From contig URXI01000180.1 of assembly GCA_900551775.1 (NCBI GenBank), forward strand, positions 1-8,729: 8,729 nucleotides of DNA. Reading direction: 5' to 3'. The DNA is from an uncultured Eubacterium sp. (GTDB lineage: Bacteria; Bacillota; Clostridia; Peptostreptococcales; Anaerovoracaceae). The first letter of the stretch is position 1. Each line of letters opens with the position of its first letter. Both the position numbers and the translations under genes were made by a program. Positions 1-5,438 of this stretch are shown piece after piece. The notes under the pieces were generated by a model. It had not been told where the DNA came from and did not search any database. It saw only the letters and a list, made by a program, of their open reading frames with translations.

Positions 1-38
1 CTCTTGAACGATCTGCCGCCTCCCTCTTTACTTTGAAA

Positions 39-929
39 TTATGCCCTCGGATGGGTTTTGTCGTAAACGTCTTTGATGCGATTTTTCGTCACGGAAAGAT
101 AGATCTGTGTGGCCATGATGTCTTCGTGACCCATGAGTTCCTGCAGGGACTTGAGGTCTGCCCCGTTCTGCACCATATGTACGGCGAAAGAAGTGCGTAA
201 AATATGAGGTGTGATTTTGTTTTCCAATCCTACTTTTCTCCCGTACTGTTTCAAGACCTTCCAGAAACCCTGCCTGGAAAACGGCTCACCTACATAATTG
301 ACGAACAATGCGCTGTCAGGACTTTCGTGATCCTGATCCTTCATCAAGAAATTACGACTGTTCAGTATATAATTATCCAGGGCCTTTCTGGCCAAAGTTC
401 CCATAGGTACGATCCTGGCCCTGCCGTGTTCTCCATTACAAGTGATAAAACCCATACGCAGATTCACGTCTTTCATCTTCAGTTCAATGATTTCCGTCAC
501 ACGAATGCCCGTAGCGTAAAGAACCTCCAGCATGGCTCGGTCACGAATGCCTTTGACCGTATCATCTGGCGCAGTTAACAATTCTTCTACTTCTTCAATC
601 GTCAGATACTCCAGCTTCTTTCTTTCAATTTTCGGAGACTTGATATCCTCTGTGGGATTTGCACTGATCAGCCCCTGCTTAATCAAATACTTGTAAAAAG
701 TTCTAATAGAAGAAAGCTTTCGATTCGCCGTTGCTCTGGATTTCCCGCTGTTTTTTAGCTCCATCAGATAAGCCACAATGTCAGTATTTGAGGCTTGTTC
801 TAATTGCCCTATTCCTCTCTCCTTTAAAAAGCGTTCAAAGGCTGCTAAATCTCTATTGTAAGCTTCACAAGTATTCTCTGAAGTTTTTTTCTCTTGTCTC
901 AAATAGTCAATGAACCCATTCAGTTCCAT
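39..929 (-). CDS. xerD: Site-specific tyrosine recombinase XerD
   Basis: Tyrosine recombinase of the XerC/XerD type, which resolves chromosome dimers at dif sites in the cytoplasm. The N-terminal SAM-like DNA-binding domain (about residues 1-85) carries the usual SENT..AYNRDL motif. The catalytic domain shows Arg143 in ATGIRVTE, His242 and Arg245 in HILR, His268 in MGHED and the nucleophile Tyr277 in TQIYLSV. The beta-hairpin lysine, normally in GKGNKER, is missing: the matching stretch reads NGEHGRARIVP. The open frame extends to 989, where an AGGA precedes an ATG. I chose the ATG at 929 because it gives 296 residues, the normal family length, has GGAG about 9 bases upstream, and leaves room for the spoIIM promoter. 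The 989 start (316 residues) remains possible. It is divergent from spoIIM, its neighbour in Bacillus too. A shorter-spectrum XerC-like role cannot be excluded. Confidence 0.9.
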   Translation of the reverse strand: MELNGFIDYLRQEKKTSENTCEAYNRDLAAFERFLKERGIGQLEQASNTDIVAYLMELKNSGKSRATANRKLSSIRTFYKYLIKQGLISANPTEDIKSPKIERKKLEYLTIEEVEELLTAPDDTVKGIRDRAMLEVLYATGIRVTEIIELKMKDVNLRMGFITCNGEHGRARIVPMGTLARKALDNYILNSRNFLMKDQDHESPDSALFVNYVGEPFSRQGFWKVLKQYGRKVGLENKITPHILRTSFAVHMVQNGADLKSLQELMGHEDIMATQIYLSVTKNRIKDVYDKTHPRA

Positions 930-966
930 ATTCGTCATCTCCGTTTTCATCCTGTCTTTTTTCATG

Positions 967-994
967 TCATATTTATTCCAAAACAACATATGCT
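967..994 (+). promoter_or_regulatory. Candidate sigma-E promoter of spoIIM
   Basis: TCATATT at 967-973 matches the sigma-E -35 consensus (KHATATT). After 13 bases, CATATGCT at 987-994 matches 6 of 8 positions of the -10 consensus CATACAHT. The predicted start is near 1001, just ahead of the GGGGAGG ribosome binding site at 1004-1010. Bacillus spoIIM is known to be sigma-E dependent. The match was found by eye, so the assignment is inference. Confidence 0.5.
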
Positions 995-1016
995 TCCTAT
1001 AAAGGGGAGGTTGTCT

Positions 1017-1538
1017 ATGGATAAAAAATTTGTATTCTTGGCTTCGTTATTTTTAATCGTCAGTTTTTCTGCCGGGGTTTTTACGGAAATCGCCGTGCCT
1101 TCAGAAAAAATGATGATTTCCACCGAGCTGCCTGGTCTTGCAGCCAGTCTTGCAGATTACATAAAAAGCGATATCATTACCATCCTTGCTGCTATGATTT
1201 TTTCAGCATTGTTTTTTTTGATGCCGCTAGTGATTCTCATGGTAATCGGCAAAACCTTTTCCCTGGGTTTTACCGCCGCATACATCTTGTCCTCCCTCGA
1301 GGAAAAAGGGTTCAGTCTGGTAATTGCAGCACTTCTGCCTCGCGGCTTGTTTAAACTGCCGGCTTATATCGCCCTTATCATCGTTTCTTATGAAACGGCA
1401 CGATTTGTGAAGAAAAATTACCACAATCCAACTGCACTAAAAGGTCTCAGACCCTGTCTGTTTCATTTTCTGTTTTGTCTGGCAGCCCTGATCGGTTCAA
1501 GTATTCTTGAAACGTTCCTTCTTCAAATAGTCCTTTGA
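1017..1538 (+). CDS. spoIIM: Stage II sporulation protein M (SpoIIM)
   Basis: Integral membrane protein of 173 residues that resembles SpoIIM. In Bacillus SpoIIM forms the DMP engulfment complex with SpoIID and SpoIIP in the mother-cell membrane. Hydrophobic segments lie at about residues 4-24, 54-77, 80-93, 99-124 and 147-171. The stretch ALLPRGLFKLPAYIALI corresponds to the family motif LPQN-x3-hydrophobic-P before a membrane helix, and IGKTFSLGFTAAYIL to the conserved GF helix. The start at 1017 is set by GGGGAGG six bases upstream; the longer open frame from 894 has no such site and lacks SpoIIM character. At 173 residues it is shorter than Bacillus SpoIIM (about 214), with a reduced cytoplasmic N-terminus. 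The last 30 codons, the whole final helix, lie opposite the 3' end of the Nudix gene, and no terminator is visible behind it. Confidence 0.85.
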   Translation: MDKKFVFLASLFLIVSFSAGVFTEIAVPSEKMMISTELPGLAASLADYIKSDIITILAAMIFSALFFLMPLVILMVIGKTFSLGFTAAYILSSLEEKGFSLVIAALLPRGLFKLPAYIALIIVSYETARFVKKNYHNPTALKGLRPCLFHFLFCLAALIGSSILETFLLQIVL

Positions 1539-2049
1539 CCATCAGAATCGCCACCTGGGACTTGCCGTCTTCAATTTGACCGTTCATGACCATCTTGTAC
1601 AAGTCGTCGATATCGTATTCTTCGATATCGATGGCCTCGTTATCGTCAAAGGCAGTTTCGCCTTTTGTCAACTCCGTACAGAGATAAAGATAGAGAAGCT
1701 CTTCTGAATACCCTACAGAAGGGTACATTTTTGTCAGAAGTCTAATATTAGCAGCACTATAACCCGTCTCTTCTTTCAGTTCTCTCAAAGCCGCAGCAGC
1801 TGCTTCTTCCCCCGGATCCAACTTTCCGGCGGGGACTTCTAACATGATCCGCTCCACCGGTTTACGAAATTGCTTTACCATAAGCATCTTGCCGTCATCC
1901 TTGACAGCTGCAACGACTGCGCCGCCGCCATGCTCAACAATTTCTCTCTGAGATTCTCCATTGATCACAGTCACAGTATCTTTTCTCAGATTGATAATCC
2001 TGCCTTCATATATTCTTTCGCTTTTCAGCGTCTTTTCTTCAAAAGTCAT
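1447..2049 (-). CDS. nudF: Nudix hydrolase, ADP-ribose pyrophosphatase type
   Basis: Cytoplasmic Nudix hydrolase expected to cleave ADP-ribose to AMP and ribose 5-phosphate. The Nudix box GX5EX7REUXEEXGU is complete: Gly75, Glu81, then RELKEETGY at 89-97 with the metal-binding glutamates 93 and 94. The preceding HGGGAVVAAV (40-49) and VKQFRKPVERIMLEVPAGKL (58-77) are typical of the ADP-ribose branch (NudF/YqkG) rather than MutT. The 200 residues slightly exceed Bacillus NudF (about 185), and the extra acidic tail (about 183-200) is the part lying opposite spoIIM. GAGGTGG about 5 bases upstream of the ATG at 2049 fixes the start. A nudF gene lies near spoIIM and xerD in Bacillus as well, so the placement supports the call. 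The substrate is inferred from family resemblance only. Confidence 0.88.
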   Translation of the reverse strand: MTFEEKTLKSERIYEGRIINLRKDTVTVINGESQREIVEHGGGAVVAAVKDDGKMLMVKQFRKPVERIMLEVPAGKLDPGEEAAAAALRELKEETGYSAANIRLLTKMYPSVGYSEELLYLYLCTELTKGETAFDDNEAIDIEEYDIDDLYKMVMNGQIEDGKSQVAILMVKGLFEEGTFQEYLNRSGLPDKTENETDRV

Positions 2050-2077
2050 GAAACCACCTCATTTATCATTTGGATAT

Positions 2078-2106
2078 ATTCTACCACGTAACTTTCTTAA
2101 ATTAAA
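2078..2106 (-). promoter_or_regulatory. Candidate sigma-A promoter of the Nudix gene
   Basis: On the minus strand TAGAAT (2083-2078) is preceded by TGG, giving an extended -10 (TGnTAGAAT). Seventeen bases further up is a weak -35, TTTAAT (2106-2101). It lies between the spoVS terminator hairpin and the Nudix ribosome binding site, so the Nudix gene may be transcribed separately from spoVS. Confidence 0.4.
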
Positions 2107-2108
2107 TA

Positions 2109-2139
2109 GGGAACTTGAAAAATAACTCTCCAAGTTCCC
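2109..2139 (-). terminator. Terminator-like hairpin behind spoVS
   Basis: GGGAACTTG (2109-2117) and CAAGTTCCC (2131-2139) form a perfect 9 bp stem with a 13-base loop, starting 21 bases beyond the spoVS stop. On the minus strand it is followed by the T-rich TATTTAATTT. The loop is large and the T run is interrupted, so termination may be partial. Confidence 0.6.
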
Positions 2140-2160
2140 CATGTATTATCTACCTGGCGC

Positions 2161-2421
2161 TTACCGAGGTTCAACAATCAGCTTGATGGCTGTTCTTTCC
2201 TCGCCGTCGATCTCGATATCCGTAAACGCCGGAACACAGATCAGATCAATTCCACTAGGTGCAACAAAGCCTCTTGCTATGGCTGTGGCCTTAATTGCCT
2301 GATTTAATGCGCCTGCTCCTATGGCCTGGATTTCTGCACCTCCTTTTTCTCTTAAGACCCCTGCTAGAGCTCCTGCTACCGAATTCGGATTTGACTTAGC
2401 TGAAACTTTTAATATTTCCAT
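2161..2421 (-). CDS. spoVS: Stage V sporulation protein S (SpoVS)
   Basis: Small Alba-fold protein of 86 residues, the same length as Bacillus SpoVS, and collinear with it throughout: MEILKVSAKSNPNSVAGALA, then AEIQAIGAGALNQAIKA and ARGFVAPSGIDL in the middle and a beta-rich end containing GEERTAIKLIVEPR. SpoVS is needed for passage through stage V (coat assembly) and influences septation; nucleic-acid binding is suggested by the fold. The start at 2421 is fixed by GGGAGG eight to nine bases upstream. The open frame runs on to 2451, but those extra ten residues are not part of the family. It appears monocistronic, with its own promoter upstream and a hairpin downstream. Confidence 0.95.
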   Translation of the reverse strand: MEILKVSAKSNPNSVAGALAGVLREKGGAEIQAIGAGALNQAIKATAIARGFVAPSGIDLICVPAFTDIEIDGEERTAIKLIVEPR

Positions 2422-2458
2422 CAATATTTCCTCCCTTAAAAAATTTATCATTTTCTCT

Positions 2459-2481
2459 ATTATACTTGTGGTTATTCACAA
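2459..2481 (-). promoter_or_regulatory. Candidate spoVS promoter with dyad operator
   Basis: A perfect -10 TATAAT lies on the minus strand at 2464-2459, about 40 bases before the spoVS start. No good -35 is visible at 17 bases. The spacer carries the dyad TTGTG-GTTATT-CACAA (2466-2481), which could bind a regulator that replaces or blocks -35 contacts. I could not fit a sigma-H promoter here, although Bacillus spoVS uses sigma-H. Confidence 0.4.
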
Positions 2482-2538
2482 AAAGTGACCTTATCGTACA
2501 ACAAAAAAATCTTTTTTTCATTTTTTTCACACTTATAC

Positions 2539-2567
2539 TTGCATTTTTCGACTAAATTATGTATAAT
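2539..2567 (+). promoter_or_regulatory. Sigma-A type promoter upstream of the YprB-like gene
   Basis: TTGCAT (2539-2544), a 17-base spacer and a perfect TATAAT (2562-2567) predict a transcription start near 2574. The 115-base stretch to the coding start holds two hairpins, so the promoter drives either a structured leader or a small RNA. Confidence 0.6.
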
Positions 2568-2573
2568 TCAATT

Positions 2574-2661
2574 GTGGTTATCCCCCTGATAACCTCATTA
2601 ATCTCTAATCCCAATACCCCTTTTGAACAAAGTAGACTGCACCCCTGCGGTCTATTTTGTT
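2574..2661 (+). ncRNA. Candidate small RNA or leader attenuator
   Basis: From the predicted start near 2574 the RNA would be about 88-95 bases. A 5' hairpin GGTTATC/GATAACC (2576-2594) exposes the loop CCCCT. An unstructured pyrimidine-rich linker containing TACCCC follows. A long hairpin closes the unit. Three C-rich single-stranded segments resemble the C-rich motifs of Bacillota regulatory RNAs such as FsrA and RoxS/RsaE, which pair with ribosome binding sites. No known RNA family was recognised. The same structure could instead be a 5' attenuator of the downstream nuclease gene. Confidence 0.35.
2626..2661 (+). terminator. Terminator-like 15 bp hairpin in the yprB leader
   Basis: Positions 2626-2640 pair with 2647-2661 over 15 consecutive base pairs (two of them G-U) around the loop ACCCCT. 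The lower part of the stem pairs AACAAAG with TTTTGTT, so a T-rich run directly follows the strong core TAGACTGC/GCGGTCTA, as in intrinsic terminators. It ends 15 bases before the AGGAGG of the downstream gene, a position suited to attenuation. Confidence 0.55.
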
Positions 2662-2688
2662 ATATACGGTAAAATTAGGAGGACGCAG

Positions 2689-3666
2689 ATGAAAAAAATA
2701 GTAGATCATCTCCATATAGATAGATACGAGTCAAAGACTTTTAATATGTATTTTAAAGGCAAAAGCTTTGCTGTTTTCGATATAGAAACAACCGGACTTT
2801 CTCCAGTCTACTGTAAAGTTATTCTGTCAGGTATCCTCCTGGTCAGAGGAGACGAGTGCCAGGTGATACAATTTTTTGCAGATCAAGTTGACGACGAGAA
2901 AGAAATTCTGCAGCAAACCATCGATATCCTAAAGTCAGTGGATTACATCATCACCTATAACGGCCGTCATTTTGACATTCCTTTTATGGAAAAGCGGGCG
3001 CGTAAGCATAAGATAGACTTTAGCATCTGTCCCTATGATTTGGATTTATACCTGATTGTCAACGGTCATTCTGAATTGAAAACAGTATTGCCCAATCTGA
3101 AGCAAAAGAGCATTGAGATATTTATGGGATTCGCCAGTGGCCGTGATGACGAAATTTCTGGAAAAGAAAGTGTAGATCTCTATCATCGCTACATGACTGC
3201 CAAATCCTTTGATCTTGAGAGGAAGATACTGCTCCACAATCACGACGATCTGATTCAGCTTTACCGAATTCTGCCAATCATTTCCAAGGTGAATTTTCAC
3301 AAGGCCATGTTCAAGCTGGGTTTCGTTGCCGGCAACGTTTTGATCAGGAAAGTGCATATGGCAGGACGGGACCTTCACGTCTTTGGGAGCCAACTGAAAT
3401 CGCAGACAGATTACATCTCTTTTCCGACAGAAGAAAGGCCATTTTCCCTAATCATGGACAGTGCCAGCGGAGATGTTGAGCTGATTATCCCCGGTCAGGC
3501 CGAGGCAGGCGCCATCTATTTTGATGCTCAGGCAATTCTCGGAGAAAAAATAAAAGAAATAGAAAAATACCCGTCTGTTACAAACGGGTATCTGATTGCA
3601 GAAGAGCGCGGACAGATCAATCATATGGAAATCAATGCCTTCCTTTTGACTTTTTTTGAAAGATAA
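2689..3666 (+). CDS. YprB-like ribonuclease H-fold (DEDD) exonuclease
   Basis: Cytoplasmic protein of 325 residues with an RNase_H_2 (YprB) fold. Three exonuclease motifs are seen: DIETTGL with Asp31 and Glu33, YNGRHFDIPF with Asn91 and Asp96, and HNHDDLIQLYRI with a late acidic residue at Asp187. PYDLDLYLIV (116-124) matches the conserved stretch between motifs II and III. DEDD enzymes degrade DNA or RNA 3' to 5' with two metal ions; the substrate here is unknown. The C-terminal part (about 205-325) has no recognised domain. Bacillus YprB (about 413 residues) has a TPR-like C-terminus and sits beside the helicase gene yprA, and neither is present here. AGGAGG at 2677-2682, six bases upstream, fixes the ATG at 2689; the frame is open from 2623 but that start has no ribosome binding site and would lie in the hairpin. 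Confidence 0.8.
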   Translation: MKKIVDHLHIDRYESKTFNMYFKGKSFAVFDIETTGLSPVYCKVILSGILLVRGDECQVIQFFADQVDDEKEILQQTIDILKSVDYIITYNGRHFDIPFMEKRARKHKIDFSICPYDLDLYLIVNGHSELKTVLPNLKQKSIEIFMGFASGRDDEISGKESVDLYHRYMTAKSFDLERKILLHNHDDLIQLYRILPIISKVNFHKAMFKLGFVAGNVLIRKVHMAGRDLHVFGSQLKSQTDYISFPTEERPFSLIMDSASGDVELIIPGQAEAGAIYFDAQAILGEKIKEIEKYPSVTNGYLIAEERGQINHMEINAFLLTFFER

Positions 3667-3695
3667 AACATTCATCCATTTAACTTACGCCATAA

Positions 3696-3720
3696 CGGTG
3701 CCGAAAACGGTCCCGATTTT
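3696..3720 (+). terminator. Terminator behind the YprB-like gene
   Basis: CGGTGCCG (3696-3703), loop AAAA, then CGGTCCCG (3708-3715), a stem with one mismatch and one G-T pair, followed by ATTTTAAT. It lies 30 bases past the stop codon. Its end overlaps the stop of the convergent ydbT-like gene, so it may also serve the minus strand. Confidence 0.5.
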
Positions 3721-4216
3721 AATAAATCAACTTCGCTCTGATATTTTCAAATGCCTCAATAGAGATATTTTTCACCTTTTTATTAGCCTCCGACAGCGGT
3801 GCGATATAACTGACGATGACGCTCGTAATGCCTTTTTTATGTTTGAAATAGCTGGTCTGTTCACTGACACTTTCTACATTGCTAGTCTTAACGAAGACTG
3901 TTTTCTTCCTAAATCCGCCGTATGAAAGAGAAATATTCTCATCATTGCCGTAGATTGCGGCGTTTTTATACTGCATGATAATGGCGGCGATACTCAGGAG
4001 CACGAGGAAAATACCGACGACCCATAAACCTTTGCAAAAGTCGATGGTCTGTGAATAGTGAACCGACAACAAAAGTGACGACAAGGAAAAGAACAGACCT
4101 GCGTTATAAAAGAAGTAACGGAGGCTTCCTTTCTGCGGCCGTTCGTATTCCGACTCCCTCTTCATCTCAGGCAAAATTTCCCCGATGACTCGCCGCATAG
4201 GGGCAGTTTTAATCAA
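3719..4216 (-). CDS. C-terminal fragment of split YdbT-like PH-domain protein
   Basis: This frame encodes the end of a YdbT-like protein: the tail of the second bacterial PH domain, a two-helix membrane hairpin (hydrophobic stretches near residues 37-51 and 67-83 of the 165-residue frame), and a complete third PH (bPH2) domain with YGNDENISLSYGGFRKKTVFV at its start. The TTG at 4216 and the ATGs at 4198 and 4165 all lack a ribosome binding site. The same frame continues open upstream to 4294 and there encodes LHLFAIGYGGSGDEE and PILFPL, the characteristic end of a YdbT middle PH domain. I therefore read it as a remnant of one gene with the upstream fragment. Whether any separate protein is made is doubtful. 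Confidence 0.6.
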   Translation of the reverse strand: MIKTAPMRRVIGEILPEMKRESEYERPQKGSLRYFFYNAGLFFSLSSLLLSVHYSQTIDFCKGLWVVGIFLVLLSIAAIIMQYKNAAIYGNDENISLSYGGFRKKTVFVKTSNVESVSEQTSYFKHKKGITSVIVSYIAPLSEANKKVKNISIEAFENIRAKLIY

Positions 4217-4247
4217 AGGAAACAGAATGGGTTCTTCACTGGATTCC

Positions 4248-5036
4248 TCATCTCCCGAGCCTCCGTACCCTATGGCGAACAGATGTAGACCTGATCAGGC
4301 AGCCTGCGCTGCCACAGATGACTGCCAGGAGAAAGACTACGATAATCATCATCATGATGATTTGCAGCAAGCTCATGCTGGCGAAAAGTTGTCCCAATCC
4401 AGAGTCAACTACGGTCTGTGTTACATTAAAATAGGCCGAACCCGCTGACAGCAGCCCGATTAACTGCAAAAGAAAGATTCCTTTCGATTTGACCACTCCC
4501 ATCAAAAGCAGCTCAGAGGCTTTCACCTGGTACGCCTGCCCCTCCTCTTTCCGTCCTTCTTCATCATCTGCCGCCAGATTAAGGCCATCGATGCCCTTTC
4601 TGCCGCTGACCAATAGGGATCTCACCATCACGGCGTCTTCTTTGGAAAAGGTCATCTTGATCTTTGTCTTCTGCTCGCTGATATTGCTGGCGTTGTCAAT
4701 ATTCAGCCGATAGGCGCCAAAGATCTGATGAAGGATCTTTTGAGAAAAGTCCACCGTAGTAATGGTGGAGATAGGAACTTCCAACGTTTTCTTTGACAGG
4801 AAACCGCTTCTGACGATGAGTTTTTCGTTGTCTATGGAATAATCAGTAAAGAGGTACTGCACGACTCTGCCCACAGGCCCCACTAAAACGATGATGAGCA
4901 CGGGAACATTCTGCGTAATGACGCCCATATCCCCTTTCACTAAACCGATGAAGATTGCGATGACGAGAAGTCCAAAGTCTTTGATAAAGTTTTCAAAGAT
5001 AAAGAGCGGATGGCCCCGCTTTGGTCCAAAATTCAT
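4248..5036 (-). CDS. YdbT-like membrane PH-domain protein, N-terminal fragment
   Basis: A 262-residue frame. In order: a membrane hairpin (about residues 20-35 and 44-58), a bPH2 (former DUF304) domain at about 60-142 that includes DNEKLIVRSGFLSKKTLEVP and ILHQIFGAYRLNID, a charged linker (155-168), and a second membrane hairpin (182-205, 222-246). The end, RSTSVRHRVRRLGR, does not look like this family and results from the frame change. Its ATG directly follows the TAG of the upstream ydbS-like gene and has GGGGG about 8 bases upstream, so translation is coupled. The Bacillus ydbST operon is SigW-controlled and linked to resistance to certain bacteriocins; transfer of that role here is inference. 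A truncated protein with one PH domain could still be made. Confidence 0.75.
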   Translation of the reverse strand: MNFGPKRGHPLFIFENFIKDFGLLVIAIFIGLVKGDMGVITQNVPVLIIVLVGPVGRVVQYLFTDYSIDNEKLIVRSGFLSKKTLEVPISTITTVDFSQKILHQIFGAYRLNIDNASNISEQKTKIKMTFSKEDAVMVRSLLVSGRKGIDGLNLAADDEEGRKEEGQAYQVKASELLLMGVVKSKGIFLLQLIGLLSAGSAYFNVTQTVVDSGLGQLFASMSLLQIIMMMIIVVFLLAVICGSAGCLIRSTSVRHRVRRLGR

Positions 5037-5438
5037 CTACAGAACCCCCTTTTCAGAAACTCGCTCATATAAACGGTTCTTCAAGTTCTCGCTGATTTCT
5101 TCTGCCGTCCCCTGGTCCAGTCCTTGTATTTCGAAACTGCCGCTGGCCAGTGCCATCTCCACTTTATATAATCCCAAAGCCCTGTTGACAGGACCCTGAG
5201 AAATTGTAATATTTTGAATTCTGATGATAGGTATGACTGTCTGCTTTACAAAGAAAATACCATGTCTTATAATCACTTTATCCTCTTCAACGAGATAGCC
5301 CCACTGCTTGTATTCAATCTGCGGGAAAATAGTCAGTGCGACAATTTGGTAAAGAGCCAGCAAAATAACCCCCAAGGCGATTGCCTCTCCGATTCTCCAG
5401 CTTTTGATCGCTTTTTTGTCAGGCTTCTTAAATTCCAT
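5037..5438 (-). CDS. YdbS-like membrane PH-domain protein
   Basis: A 133-residue protein with a bPH2 domain at about residues 45-125, including EEDKVIIRHGIFFVKQTVIP, then IRIQNITISQGPVNRALGL, the typical R-I-Q...QGP...LGL signature of YdbS. Only one membrane segment (about 18-38) is seen where relatives have a two-helix hairpin, and it is about 26 residues shorter than Bacillus YdbS (159). The ATG at 5438 overlaps the end of the HD-domain gene by 11 bases and gives the family-like start MEFKKPDKKAIKSWRIGEAI. The frame is open to 5498, but the extra residues lie inside the upstream gene and do not look like YdbS. The ribosome binding site is weak (AAAAGAGA touching the ATG), which suggests coupling to the upstream gene. 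The partner would be the YdbT-like protein downstream. Confidence 0.78.
   Translation of the reverse strand: MEFKKPDKKAIKSWRIGEAIALGVILLALYQIVALTIFPQIEYKQWGYLVEEDKVIIRHGIFFVKQTVIPIIRIQNITISQGPVNRALGLYKVEMALASGSFEIQGLDQGTAEEISENLKNRLYERVSEKGVL

Larger units (their letters stand above)
3719..5036 (-). pseudogene. ydbT-like gene disrupted by deletion and frame change
   Basis: The two adjoining fragments together match one YdbT-type protein, which in Bacillus has about 490 residues and three bPH2 domains between membrane hairpins. The upstream frame leaves family similarity just after its second membrane hairpin near 4300 and stops at 4248. The downstream frame, shifted by +1, resumes with the last strands of the second PH domain. 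About 55-65 codons of that domain are absent between them. The whole span has 1318 bases, so adding those codons restores a normal gene length. Confidence 0.65.

Noticed and set aside
1..38. Possible start of a further minus-strand gene after xerD
   Set aside because: The minus strand shows GAGGGAGG at 28-21, which could be a ribosome binding site, but no ATG, GTG or TTG follows before the window edge, so no gene can be called.
204..578. Plus-strand open frame opposite xerD
   Set aside because: It is a shadow frame of a well-supported recombinase gene, with no family resemblance and no ribosome binding site.
996..1010. Similarity between CCTATAAAGGGG at 996-1007 and the inverted repeat CCCCTATAAGGGG at 8714-8726
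   Set aside because: The match is short and imperfect, one copy overlaps a ribosome binding site, and no wider repeat element surrounds either copy.
894..1016. In-frame upstream extension of spoIIM
   Set aside because: It has no ribosome binding site, reads antisense through the xerD start, and lacks SpoIIM character; GGGGAGG clearly points to 1017.
2623..2688. In-frame upstream extension of the YprB-like gene
   Set aside because: It begins at a TTG inside the terminator-like hairpin without a ribosome binding site, whereas AGGAGG supports 2689.
3046..3393. Minus-strand open frame opposite the YprB-like gene
   Set aside because: It lies entirely within conserved nuclease coding sequence and has no start signals or recognisable protein character.
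4248..4297. Programmed +1 frameshift joining the two ydbT-like frames
   Set aside because: No slippery codon or stimulatory structure typical of +1 shifting is visible, and a simple shift would not restore the missing part of the second PH domain.
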